Source of the DNA: Gammaproteobacteria bacterium
GTDB taxonomy: Bacteria; Pseudomonadota; Gammaproteobacteria; SZUA-229
DNA length: 6,362 bases
Direction: 5' to 3'
Assembly (NCBI GenBank): GCA_023136715.1
Contig: JAGLQT010000234.1
Coordinates: 1 to 6,362, forward strand
The notes beneath the pieces are model-generated. The model was not told the origin of the DNA. It ran no database searches and worked only from the letters and a program-made list of their open reading frames with translations. Each line of letters begins with the position of its first letter. Position 1 is the first letter of the stretch. Below are positions 1 to 6,006 of this stretch, one piece after another. A program made the position numbers and the translations under genes.

Positions 1-92
1 CTCAAGGTCATTTTTTGTAAAATCTGATAACACGGTATTCTCTTTATAAATTTATTGGCGAAGTCTGAAACAAAAACACTACAACAATAGCT

Positions 93-785
93 TTACCACG
101 GGATGTCGGCACCATCTATGTCGATAAAACGCCCACTATCTTCAGCCTTCAAATTAAGCAGTGTATCGAACATCTGGCTCACGCTCTGTTTACAGCTGAT
201 TTCTGCATTGGGCCCACCCATATCTGTTTTTACCCAACCTGGATGCAGAGCAACACATTTTATATCCTTATCAGCCAGATCAAGAGACAAACTTTTAACC
301 ACCGAATTCAGGGCCGCTTTGCTGGAGCGATAAATATAACTGCCGCCTGATGTATTGTCTTCCATGCTACCCATTTTGCTGCTCAGACAGGCTATGATTT
401 TTGATCGCCCCATCGACAGCTGTTCTACAAACAACTCTGACATTTTCATCGGTGCAATGGTATTCACTTTGAATGTTTCCGCCCAGTCGTGGGCATCGAC
501 CTGCCCGAAGCTGTTTTTATCTGAACCGTAAACACCAGCATTGTTGATCAGCATGTCGATTGCTTCGTGGCGCAATTCATAAGCCAGCGCCTGCAAGGTG
601 GCCAGCTCAGACATATCAGCCAAAAAAACACTGACCCGGCCATTGGACAACTGCGCCATCGACAGCAAGTTTTCTGCCCGTTGTGGATTGCGGCAGCAAG
701 CCAGCACATCCCATCCCTGATCCAGACCGTAACGCACCATTTCAAGACCAATACCGCGGCTGGCTCCGGTTATCAATATTTTCAT
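93..785 (-). CDS. Short-chain dehydrogenase/reductase (SDR), C-factor/CsgA-like
   Basis: This is a 230-residue classical SDR, a soluble NAD(P)(H)-dependent oxidoreductase with a Rossmann fold. Visible motifs are the dinucleotide-binding TGASRGIG (residues 6-13), an Asp in LADMS (58), NNAG (81-84), the structural Asn in VNTI (108), a Ser pair in CLSSKMGS (135-136), the catalytic Tyr152 and Lys156 in YRSSK, and HPGWVKTDMGG (181-191). The Ser-to-Tyr spacing is longer than in many SDRs, but the SSxMGS...SGGSY arrangement resembles the C-factor (CsgA)-like branch. Arg32 at the end of the second strand hints at NADP(H) preference (inference). I chose the ATG at 785 rather than the one at 848 because MKILITGASRGIG is the normal SDR beginning, AAGG lies 9 bases upstream, and the extra 21 residues are unlike a conserved SDR N-terminus. 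It sits alone, 232 bases after the upstream gene. The substrate cannot be told from sequence. Confidence 0.92.
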   Translation of the reverse strand: MKILITGASRGIGLEMVRYGLDQGWDVLACCRNPQRAENLLSMAQLSNGRVSVFLADMSELATLQALAYELRHEAIDMLINNAGVYGSDKNSFGQVDAHDWAETFKVNTIAPMKMSELFVEQLSMGRSKIIACLSSKMGSMEDNTSGGSYIYRSSKAALNSVVKSLSLDLADKDIKCVALHPGWVKTDMGGPNAEISCKQSVSQMFDTLLNLKAEDSGRFIDIDGADIPW

Positions 786-818
786 TATTAATTGCCTTAT
801 TTTATCGAAACTAAAATA

Positions 819-856
819 GTTAGTGATATAGCCTGAAAACACTAACACTTATAGTG
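819..856. promoter_or_regulatory. Operator-like inverted repeats upstream of the SDR gene
   Basis: A 7-bp inverted repeat, GTTAGTG (819-825) and CACTAAC (840-846), is separated by 14 bases. A second small dyad, CACT-TAT-AGTG (846-856), directly abuts and shares one base with it. The cluster lies 34 to 71 bases upstream of the SDR start codon, where a promoter and operator would be expected. No clean sigma-70 -35/-10 pair could be assigned here, though AT-rich -10-like hexamers occur on the minus strand. The binding protein, if any, is unknown; this is an inference from symmetry and position. Confidence 0.35.
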
Positions 857-943
857 ATTACAAAAGAGTATTACTTGAGGGTGTATTAGAACCCTGTCAG
901 AAAGAAGCGGAACATTTACAAATCATAAATACAGAAAATATTT

Positions 944-960
944 GATGATTTCAAACCATC
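944..960 (-). terminator. Weak candidate terminator hairpin after the REC-GGDEF-EAL gene
   Basis: On the minus strand the bases from 960 to 944 can pair as GATGGT/ATCATC (one G-U pair) around a TTGAA loop. They are followed by AAATATTTT rather than a clean T-run. It lies 58 bases beyond the stop codon of the upstream gene. The stem is short and AT-rich, so this is only a possible intrinsic terminator. Confidence 0.25.
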
Positions 961-1017
961 GGAGCGTTGCTGATCAACAGAAAACTAATCAACAAAGCTC
1001 CATCAACTTTATAGTTA

Positions 1018-2751
1018 CTAACCTAAATTATAAAAACGATTCAAATAGAATTGTTCGTATTGGTCAGCGGGCAATGCTTTGCTCCAGTAAAAACCTTGAG
1101 CATATTGGCAGCCCAACCCTTTGAGCATATTAAGCTGACGCTCATTCTCAATACCTTCGGCCAATAGTTTCAATTTAAGCCCGCGTGTTAAGCCTGCAAT
1201 AGCTGTCACTACAGCAACATCCTGTTCATTATCTGGAACACCGGCAATAAACGCATCATCAATTTTAACCACATCAATCGGCAAATCTTTCAGATTGGTC
1301 AATGAAGCAAAGCCAATACCAAAGTCATCAACGCTGATAGTCATACCCATATCGTGTAATTTAACCAACGTAGCTTCAATTTCACCTTCACTGGAAATCA
1401 AGGTTTTTTCAGTCACTTCGATGGTCAATTCAGAGGCTTCAACCTGATGTTCGTCCAAGGCTATTTTAAAGGCGGAGACGAGATCCTGATCCTTGAATTG
1501 TTTTGCAGTCAGATTAATAGAGACATTCTGGTTTTCCATACCAGCATCTTTCCACACCCGCAGTTGATGACAAATGGTTTTAATCATCCACTCACCAATC
1601 GAAATAATCAGACCACTTTCTATAGCCACCTGAAGAAAATCATCGGGACTAATAATGCCTTTTTCAGGATGCTGCCAACGTAGCAGGGCTTCCACACCCG
1701 AAATTTCATTATTATGAATATCAATCGTTGGCTGGTAATGAATTACCAGCTCATTATTTTCGATAGCCTGGCGAATACTATTTTCCAGCTCCAGCCGCTC
1801 CATCGCATTGACGCTCATTTCCGCTTTATAAAACTGGAAACAACGTCGTCCCTGCTCCTTGGCACGGAACATGGCGGTATCAGCATTTTTCAATAAGGTA
1901 CTGGCATCAGCGCCATCATCAGGGAACATAGCAATACCAACGCTGGCACTGGTAAACGTTTCCTGATTATCCAGACGTACATTATGCTCAAGAATGGTGG
2001 TGACATTATCAGCGATAGAAATCGCATCATCTTCACCGTCGACATTTTCAATGATAATGGCAAACTCATCACCACCCAGTCGAGCCACAGTATCTGCCCG
2101 GCGCATGGATTTGGATAACAGATCACCCACCGCTTTAATCAACTTATCACCGGCTTCATGACCAAATGAATCATTCACCAGTTTGAAATCGTCAATATCA
2201 ACCACCATCAGGGCGATAGATTCTCTATGTCTCTCGGCACGAACAATGGCCTGTTCCAGACGATCAACGAACAATAGACGATTAGGTAGCTGAGTTAAGG
2301 TATCGCGATACTCAAGTTGCTGTATTTTGCGCTCAGCCATCACACTTTTAACAATAGAGCGTACCCGATGCTTAAGTACCGCCCACTTGATGGGCTTGGT
2401 GATGTAATCAATGGCACCGACTTCATAGGCACGCTCTACCGAAGCATCATCATCCAGCCCGGTCAGCATAATCACAGGGACATCAATATGGCCTCTGTCT
2501 TTGAGTTGCTGACAAGTGGTGAAACCATCCAGACCCGGCATCACCGCATCCAGTAAAACTAATGCAGGATGTTGTTTTTCAACGGCTTTAATAGCATCCA
2601 GTCCATCTTCAGCTTCAACAATCTCGTAATCCTCAGATTCCAGAACATGGCGCACCATCAAGCGAATAGATGGATCATCGTCAGCAAGCACCACAATCGG
2701 CTTTTCTTCTTCTTTTTGTGGATTTTCGAAGAGGGAAACAACATTATTCAT
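1018..2751 (-). CDS. Response regulator with REC, GGDEF and EAL domains (cyclic di-GMP turnover)
   Basis: This is a 577-residue cytoplasmic protein with no membrane segment. An N-terminal CheY-like receiver (about 18-135) has the acidic cluster DDD (24-26), phosphoacceptor Asp68 in LLDAVMPG, Thr97 and Lys119. A short linker leads to a diguanylate cyclase domain (about 150-308) with intact GGDEF (226-230) and an RxxD inhibitory site (217-220) at the usual five-residue spacing. The phosphodiesterase domain (about 318-570) keeps EAL (354-356), Asn413, Glu445, DD (475-476), Lys496, Glu532 and Gln552, the residues expected for metal and c-di-GMP binding. Loop 6 reads DDFGIGFAS, with Ile where Thr is usual. 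By motif both catalytic domains could work, and phosphorylation of REC probably sets the balance. No histidine kinase gene is beside it in this window. The start is supported by GGAG (2761-2764) nine bases upstream. Confidence 0.95.
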   Translation of the reverse strand: MNNVVSLFENPQKEEEKPIVVLADDDPSIRLMVRHVLESEDYEIVEAEDGLDAIKAVEKQHPALVLLDAVMPGLDGFTTCQQLKDRGHIDVPVIMLTGLDDDASVERAYEVGAIDYITKPIKWAVLKHRVRSIVKSVMAERKIQQLEYRDTLTQLPNRLLFVDRLEQAIVRAERHRESIALMVVDIDDFKLVNDSFGHEAGDKLIKAVGDLLSKSMRRADTVARLGGDEFAIIIENVDGEDDAISIADNVTTILEHNVRLDNQETFTSASVGIAMFPDDGADASTLLKNADTAMFRAKEQGRRCFQFYKAEMSVNAMERLELENSIRQAIENNELVIHYQPTIDIHNNEISGVEALLRWQHPEKGIISPDDFLQVAIESGLIISIGEWMIKTICHQLRVWKDAGMENQNVSINLTAKQFKDQDLVSAFKIALDEHQVEASELTIEVTEKTLISSEGEIEATLVKLHDMGMTISVDDFGIGFASLTNLKDLPIDVVKIDDAFIAGVPDNEQDVAVVTAIAGLTRGLKLKLLAEGIENERQLNMLKGLGCQYAQGFYWSKALPADQYEQFYLNRFYNLG

Positions 2752-2770
2752 AAAGTACGACTCCGGTGAT

Positions 2771-2797
2771 CTGTGTAATGATCAGAACAACACACAG
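2771..2797 (-). promoter_or_regulatory. Inverted repeat in the presumed leader of the REC-GGDEF-EAL gene
   Basis: CTGTGT (2771-2776) and ACACAG (2792-2797) form a 6-bp inverted repeat with a 15-base spacer. A second pair, TGATC (2767-2771) and GATCA (2780-2784), overlaps it. The first pair ends six bases from the GGAG ribosome-binding site (2761-2764). It could be a protein-binding site or a leader hairpin that affects access to the ribosome-binding site. Function is inferred only from symmetry and position. Confidence 0.25.
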
Positions 2798-2819
2798 GAA
2801 CAATCTGATATGTTTAATA

Positions 2820-2825
2820 ATTGTA
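2820..2825 (-). promoter_or_regulatory. Possible -10 element for the REC-GGDEF-EAL gene
   Basis: The minus strand reads TACAAT, one mismatch from the sigma-70 -10 consensus, 68 bases upstream of the start codon. No good -35 hexamer is present at 16-18 bases, so if real it would be weak or activator-dependent. The rest of the 173-base gap after pepN (2752-2924) shows no clear intrinsic terminator, so some readthrough from pepN is possible. Confidence 0.2.
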
Positions 2826-2924
2826 GCTGTTTCGATTCATCTCTGCATAAAAATAGAAGAAAATACCCGCCCTTTCACTATTAGCCAGCAATAAAATTAG
2901 CAATTTCAGTCAGTTAAAACAATA

Positions 2925-5546
2925 TTAATTCAGACTTTTTTCGACCAGTTCGTAAACATCCCGCGAAAGCTGCGGTAATTGCTTCAACCTGGCCAGCTCA
3001 GTCGTCATATGAGCCTGGCGTTGCTCATCAAAACGTTTCCAGCGAGTCAATGGTGTCGTCAAACGAGAGGCAATTTGCGGGTTCAGGTCATTAAGCTGCT
3101 CGATATAGTGCCCCAGCAGACGATAGCCTTCACCACTGGTTGCATGGAAACAGATTGGATTGCCTGAACAGAAGGCGCCCAACAGTGAGCGTACACGATT
3201 AGGATTCTTCAAATCAAAATCATCGTGCTCGAACAACTGCTCTACTCTTTCTAGCGTATCAGCCTGCGGAGCCGTGGCCTGAATCATAAACCACTTATCC
3301 ATGACCAGTTGGTCATGCTGCCACTGCTGGTAGAAAGCTTCGATTACCCTGTCACGCGAACCACAGGCATGGTGAACCAGTACGCGGAAAGCGGCCAGCT
3401 GATCGGTCATATTACTGGCCTGTTCAAACTGCTGCAGCGCCAGTGCCTCGCCCTGCTCATTGCCGCTGGCTACCATATACGACAAAGCGGTGCTCTTTAA
3501 AGCACGTGCACCCATCGAAGCCGGCGACAGATCATACTCAACCGATTCGCATTGCTGATAAACCGCCAGCCACTCGTCGAACAGCTTGGCACCCAGTGTT
3601 TTTTCCATAAACTTTTGCGAATCATGAATTGCATCAACATCGACCACTTTCATCATCTCGGAAATGTAGGCCTGAGATGGCAGCGCCAGCGCTCGTGCTG
3701 ATAACGCACGATCTAGTGATTTATTCTGCAATGTTGTCTGGTAAGCCGAAACCAGATAATCCGGTATAGATTGATCCTGATTGCCGTTGACCATATTCAG
3801 GATAATACGAATAGCTAGCTGCTGACCGGCATCCCAGCGATTAAAACCATCGCTGTCATTGGCCACGCAGAAAGCGAGCTCTTCATCTGAGCGATCAAAC
3901 TTTATTTTTATCGGCGCAGAAAAATCTCTCAACATCGAAAGCACTGGTTTTTCTTTGACATCCTCGAAAACAAAACACTGCTCATCCTCGATCAGGCGAA
4001 GTGTGTGCGATGTGCTATTGGTGCCTTCGTAAATAACCTCCATATCATCACCAGAGCCTGATAACAGACCAACGCGAACAGGAATATCAAAAGCCGATTT
4101 GCTCTCCTGCTCTGGTGTCGCTGGTGTTGTTTGTTTTAAAGTAAGCGCGTAACGTTGCGCAGCTTCATCATAAGATTCCTGCACTGAAATTTCTGGCGTA
4201 CCAGACTGCTTGTACCAGCGCCTGAACTGCGTCAGCTCGATATCATTCGCCGCTTCCATGGCGTCGATAAAATCTTCCGTAGTCACTGCCTGCCCATCGT
4301 GGCGATCAAAATACAGGTCCATACCTTTCCTGAAACCATCCTCACCCAGAATGGTGTGGATCATACGAATCACTTCCGCTCCCTTGTTGTAAACGGTGAC
4401 CGTGTAAAAGTTATTAATCTCAAGATACGCATCCGGCTGAATCGGATGCGCCATCGGCCCAGCATCCTCAGCGAACTGCGCGGTACGTAAAACATTCACA
4501 TCGTCGATGCGTTTGGTCGTTTCCGCATTCATATCGGCAGTAAAACACTGATCACGAAAAACCGTTAAACCTTCCTTCAGCGTCAACTGAAACCAGTCAC
4601 GGCAGGTAACGCGATTACCGCTCCAGTTATGAAAATACTCGTGACCAATCACTGCTTCAATATTAATAAAATCAACATCGGTCGCGGTTTCTTTTTTCGC
4701 CAGCACGTATTTTGAATTAAAGACATTCAGCCCCTTATTCTCCATCGCGCCCATATTGAAATCATCGACAGCAACGATGTTATAAACATCCAGATCATAT
4801 TCACGACCATAGACCTGCTCATCCCACTGCATGGATTTAACCAAGGAACGCATGGCGTGATCGCATTGATCAATATTATGATGCTGAACATAAATGCGCA
4901 GATCAACATCCCTGCCCGACATGGTTGTGAATTTATCTTCGATAAACGCCAAATCACCCGCAACTAATGCAAACAAATAGCAAGGTTTTTTAAACGGGTC
5001 TTCCCAACGCGCCCAGTGCCAGCCATTGTCATATTCACCTGTCGCCACCGGATTGCCATTCGATAATAGAACGGGGTATTTTTCCTTATTAGCAATTATC
5101 GTCGTGCTAAATATTGCCATCACATCGGGGCGATCCAGGAAGTAAGTGATTTTCCTGAATCCTTCGGCTTCGCATTGCGTGCAAAAGTTACCACTGGATT
5201 TATACAAACCTTCAAGCGATGTATTTTCCTGAGGTTTAATGATGGTTTTTATTTCTAAAGTGAAAACGTCAGGGACTGAATGGATAGTGAGATCAGTATC
5301 AGTAACTTCGTATTCAGAAGCATCCAGCACCCTGCCATCAACCGAGATGCTTTCAAGCCCTAGCTCTTCACCCTGAAGTACTAGAGGATGCTCGCCTGAG
5401 ATGCTTTCATTCTTGCTCACGCTTAACGTGGAAGTTACCAGTGTTTGCTCTTCTTCAAGATCGAACACCAGATCAATATTGGTGATCCAGTATGGGGGTT
5501 GGGTGTAGTCTTTCAGGTAAATGGTGTTTGGGTTTGCGTCTTTCAT
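2925..5546 (-). CDS. pepN: Aminopeptidase N (M1 family zinc metallopeptidase)
   Basis: This 873-residue cytoplasmic enzyme removes N-terminal residues from peptides and acts late in protein turnover; E. coli PepN is 870 residues. The N-terminal beta domain (about 1-198) carries Gln124 and Glu126 in TQCEAEGFR, matching the substrate-binding E. coli Q119/E121. The thermolysin-like domain (about 199-448) has GAMEN (266-270), zinc ligands His302 and His306 in HEYFH with catalytic Glu303, the third ligand Glu325 in LKEGL at the family's 18-residue spacing, and the transition-state Tyr386 in VYNKGA. A beta-sandwich domain and the large alpha-helical C-terminal domain follow. Active-site numbering is uniformly +5 relative to E. 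coli, so the gene looks full length and active. An in-frame TAA lies nine codons upstream of the ATG and no other start lies between, so the start is secure. No good Shine-Dalgarno sequence precedes it, which is unusual. Confidence 0.98.
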   Translation of the reverse strand: MKDANPNTIYLKDYTQPPYWITNIDLVFDLEEEQTLVTSTLSVSKNESISGEHPLVLQGEELGLESISVDGRVLDASEYEVTDTDLTIHSVPDVFTLEIKTIIKPQENTSLEGLYKSSGNFCTQCEAEGFRKITYFLDRPDVMAIFSTTIIANKEKYPVLLSNGNPVATGEYDNGWHWARWEDPFKKPCYLFALVAGDLAFIEDKFTTMSGRDVDLRIYVQHHNIDQCDHAMRSLVKSMQWDEQVYGREYDLDVYNIVAVDDFNMGAMENKGLNVFNSKYVLAKKETATDVDFINIEAVIGHEYFHNWSGNRVTCRDWFQLTLKEGLTVFRDQCFTADMNAETTKRIDDVNVLRTAQFAEDAGPMAHPIQPDAYLEINNFYTVTVYNKGAEVIRMIHTILGEDGFRKGMDLYFDRHDGQAVTTEDFIDAMEAANDIELTQFRRWYKQSGTPEISVQESYDEAAQRYALTLKQTTPATPEQESKSAFDIPVRVGLLSGSGDDMEVIYEGTNSTSHTLRLIEDEQCFVFEDVKEKPVLSMLRDFSAPIKIKFDRSDEELAFCVANDSDGFNRWDAGQQLAIRIILNMVNGNQDQSIPDYLVSAYQTTLQNKSLDRALSARALALPSQAYISEMMKVVDVDAIHDSQKFMEKTLGAKLFDEWLAVYQQCESVEYDLSPASMGARALKSTALSYMVASGNEQGEALALQQFEQASNMTDQLAAFRVLVHHACGSRDRVIEAFYQQWQHDQLVMDKWFMIQATAPQADTLERVEQLFEHDDFDLKNPNRVRSLLGAFCSGNPICFHATSGEGYRLLGHYIEQLNDLNPQIASRLTTPLTRWKRFDEQRQAHMTTELARLKQLPQLSRDVYELVEKSLN

Positions 5547-5656
5547 AGTGAATCTGGAATTTGGGTAATGTTAAAAATTAATGGAACGATTTTAGCTAAA
5601 TATCGGGATGGTTGGGGATTTAAACAACACGGGATTTATCCGGCTATTACTAACCT

Positions 5657-5674
5657 GATACGATAATTCGTATC
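5657..5674. repeat. Palindrome with 7-bp arms upstream of pepN
   Basis: GATACGA (5657-5663) and TCGTATC (5668-5674) are perfect inverted repeats around a TAAT centre. The site is 111 bases upstream of the pepN start. No T-run follows on either strand, so a terminator is unlikely. An operator or chance dyad is more plausible, and no regulator can be named. Confidence 0.5.
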
Positions 5675-5693
5675 TTCAGTTGTAGTGGGTTAT

Positions 5694-5792
5694 ATGCGGC
5701 GCGTTCTTGCACCTTACCCTTTGGACTCGCTGCGCTCATGCAAATTTGTGAACCGTCTACGCACCATAAAAAACATGTTGCTAAAGAACTAA
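5694..5792 (+). other. Short ORF in a GC-rich islet, probably not a gene
   Basis: A 32-codon plus-strand frame runs from ATG at 5694 to TAA at 5790-5792 and begins MRRVLAPYPLDSLRSCKF. It has no ribosome-binding site and no product I recognise. Its stop codon overlaps the inverted tRNA fragment. The arginine- and leucine-rich reading and the locally higher GC than the flanks suggest non-coding, dispersed-repeat-type intergenic DNA rather than a protein. The only directed transcription I can infer nearby, from the tRNA and pepN, runs on the opposite strand. Confidence 0.15.
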
Positions 5793-5809
5793 TCCTGTCG
5801 TCCCGACCA
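5791..5809 (+). repeat. Inverted 19-base copy of the tRNA-Pro 3' end
   Basis: The plus strand reads AATCCTGTCGTCCCGACCA here. This is identical to the last 19 bases of the minus-strand tRNA-Pro gene (5867-5849), covering the 3' part of the T loop, the 3' strands of the T and acceptor stems, and CCA. The match stops abruptly at 5790. No other part of the tRNA is present upstream, so this is a fragment and not a second tRNA. The two copies face each other across the terminator and form the outer arms of a 77-bp quasi-palindrome (5791-5867). Confidence 0.9.
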
Positions 5810-5843
5810 AAAAAAAGACCGTCTCGTTAGAGACAGTCTTTTT
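5809..5843 (-). terminator. Intrinsic terminator of tRNA-Pro
   Basis: On the minus strand GACTGTCTC (5838-5830), loop TAAC, and GAGACGGTC (5825-5817) form a nine-pair stem with one G-U pair. Flanking A and T runs extend the stem by five more pairs, and an eight-base T-run (5816-5809) follows. It begins six bases after the tRNA CCA end. In the plus direction the G-U pair becomes a C-A mismatch, but T-runs also follow, so weak bidirectional action is possible. The better minus-strand stem fits termination of the tRNA transcript. Confidence 0.9.
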
Positions 5844-5848
5844 GTTTT

Positions 5849-5925
5849 TGGTCGGGACGACAGGATTTGAACCTGTGACCACTACACCCCCAGTGTAGTG
5901 CGCTACCAGACTGCGCTACGCCCCG
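5849..5925 (-). tRNA. tRNA-Pro, anticodon GGG
   Basis: This 77-base tRNA carries proline to CCC (and possibly CCU) codons. The acceptor stem CGGGGCG pairs with CGTCCCG (one G-U pair), followed by discriminator A and an encoded CCA. The D arm reads GCGCAGTCTGGTAGCGC. The anticodon stem CTACA/TGTAG holds the loop CTGGGGG with anticodon GGG at 5891-5889 and the G37 typical of proline tRNAs. The T arm has CAGGTTCAAATCCTG. The overall sequence closely resembles E. coli proL. It lies 81 bases downstream of the MerR-family gene. TATCCT (5943-5938) is a possible -10 box, but the partner -35 is poor, so co-transcription with the upstream operon is also possible. Confidence 0.97.
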
Positions 5926-5959
5926 TGAAGGTCGCATAGGATACCCGAAACAGGATAAA

Positions 5960-5977
5960 CATATAAGATCTGATATG
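5960..5977. promoter_or_regulatory. 18-bp imperfect palindrome upstream of tRNA-Pro
   Basis: CATATAAGATCTGATATG is symmetric at 16 of 18 positions around a central AGATCT. It lies between the MerR-family stop codon and the tRNA, 34 bases before the mature tRNA 5' end. If TATCCT (5943-5938) is the tRNA -10 box, the dyad covers the -35 position, so it could be an operator. MerR-family proteins bind dyads of about this size in promoter spacers, so autoregulation or tRNA control is conceivable but unproven. Confidence 0.35.
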
Positions 5978-6006
5978 AAAGATTTTTGAAAAAAGAGGCT
6001 AATTAA

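Larger units (their letters stand above)
5547..5848. other. 302-base intergenic region between tRNA-Pro and pepN
   Basis: This gap holds, from the tRNA side, the tRNA terminator, an inverted copy of the tRNA 3' end (5791-5809), a GC-richer islet (about 5694-5765), a perfect-arm palindrome (5657-5674) and an AT-rich stretch before pepN. The pepN promoter should lie here. On the minus strand TAAAAT within AGCTAAAAT (5590-5600) resembles a -10 box, but no matching -35 was found. I see no convincing protein-coding gene; the plus-strand ORFs here lack a good ribosome-binding site or a recognisable product. Confidence 0.7.

Noticed and set aside
786..848. A 21-residue N-terminal extension of the SDR starting at the ATG at 848
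   Set aside because: MKILITGASRGIG at 785 is the normal SDR beginning and has AAGG nine bases upstream; the extension looks like translated promoter DNA and covers the inverted repeats.
973..1007. Three ATCAAC copies spaced 14-15 bases apart (973, 988, 1002), like small iterons
   Set aside because: Six-base units in AT-rich DNA just after a stop codon, with no replication gene nearby; chance is the simplest explanation.
942..1124. Plus-strand ORF of 60 codons over the 3' end of the REC-GGDEF-EAL gene
   Set aside because: Much of it is antisense to the EAL-domain coding sequence, and it has no ribosome-binding site or recognisable product.
5445..5666. Plus-strand ORF of 73 codons across the pepN start
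   Set aside because: It is antisense to the conserved pepN N-terminus and its leader, with no recognisable protein features.
5733..5809. A second, divergent tRNA-Pro gene on the plus strand
   Set aside because: Only the last 19 bases match; no acceptor 5' strand, D arm or anticodon arm can be found upstream.
5791..5867. A standard attL/attR pair of an integrated element
   Set aside because: The two copies are inverted and only 39 bases apart, with no integrase gene between or beside them in the window; integration leaves direct repeats.
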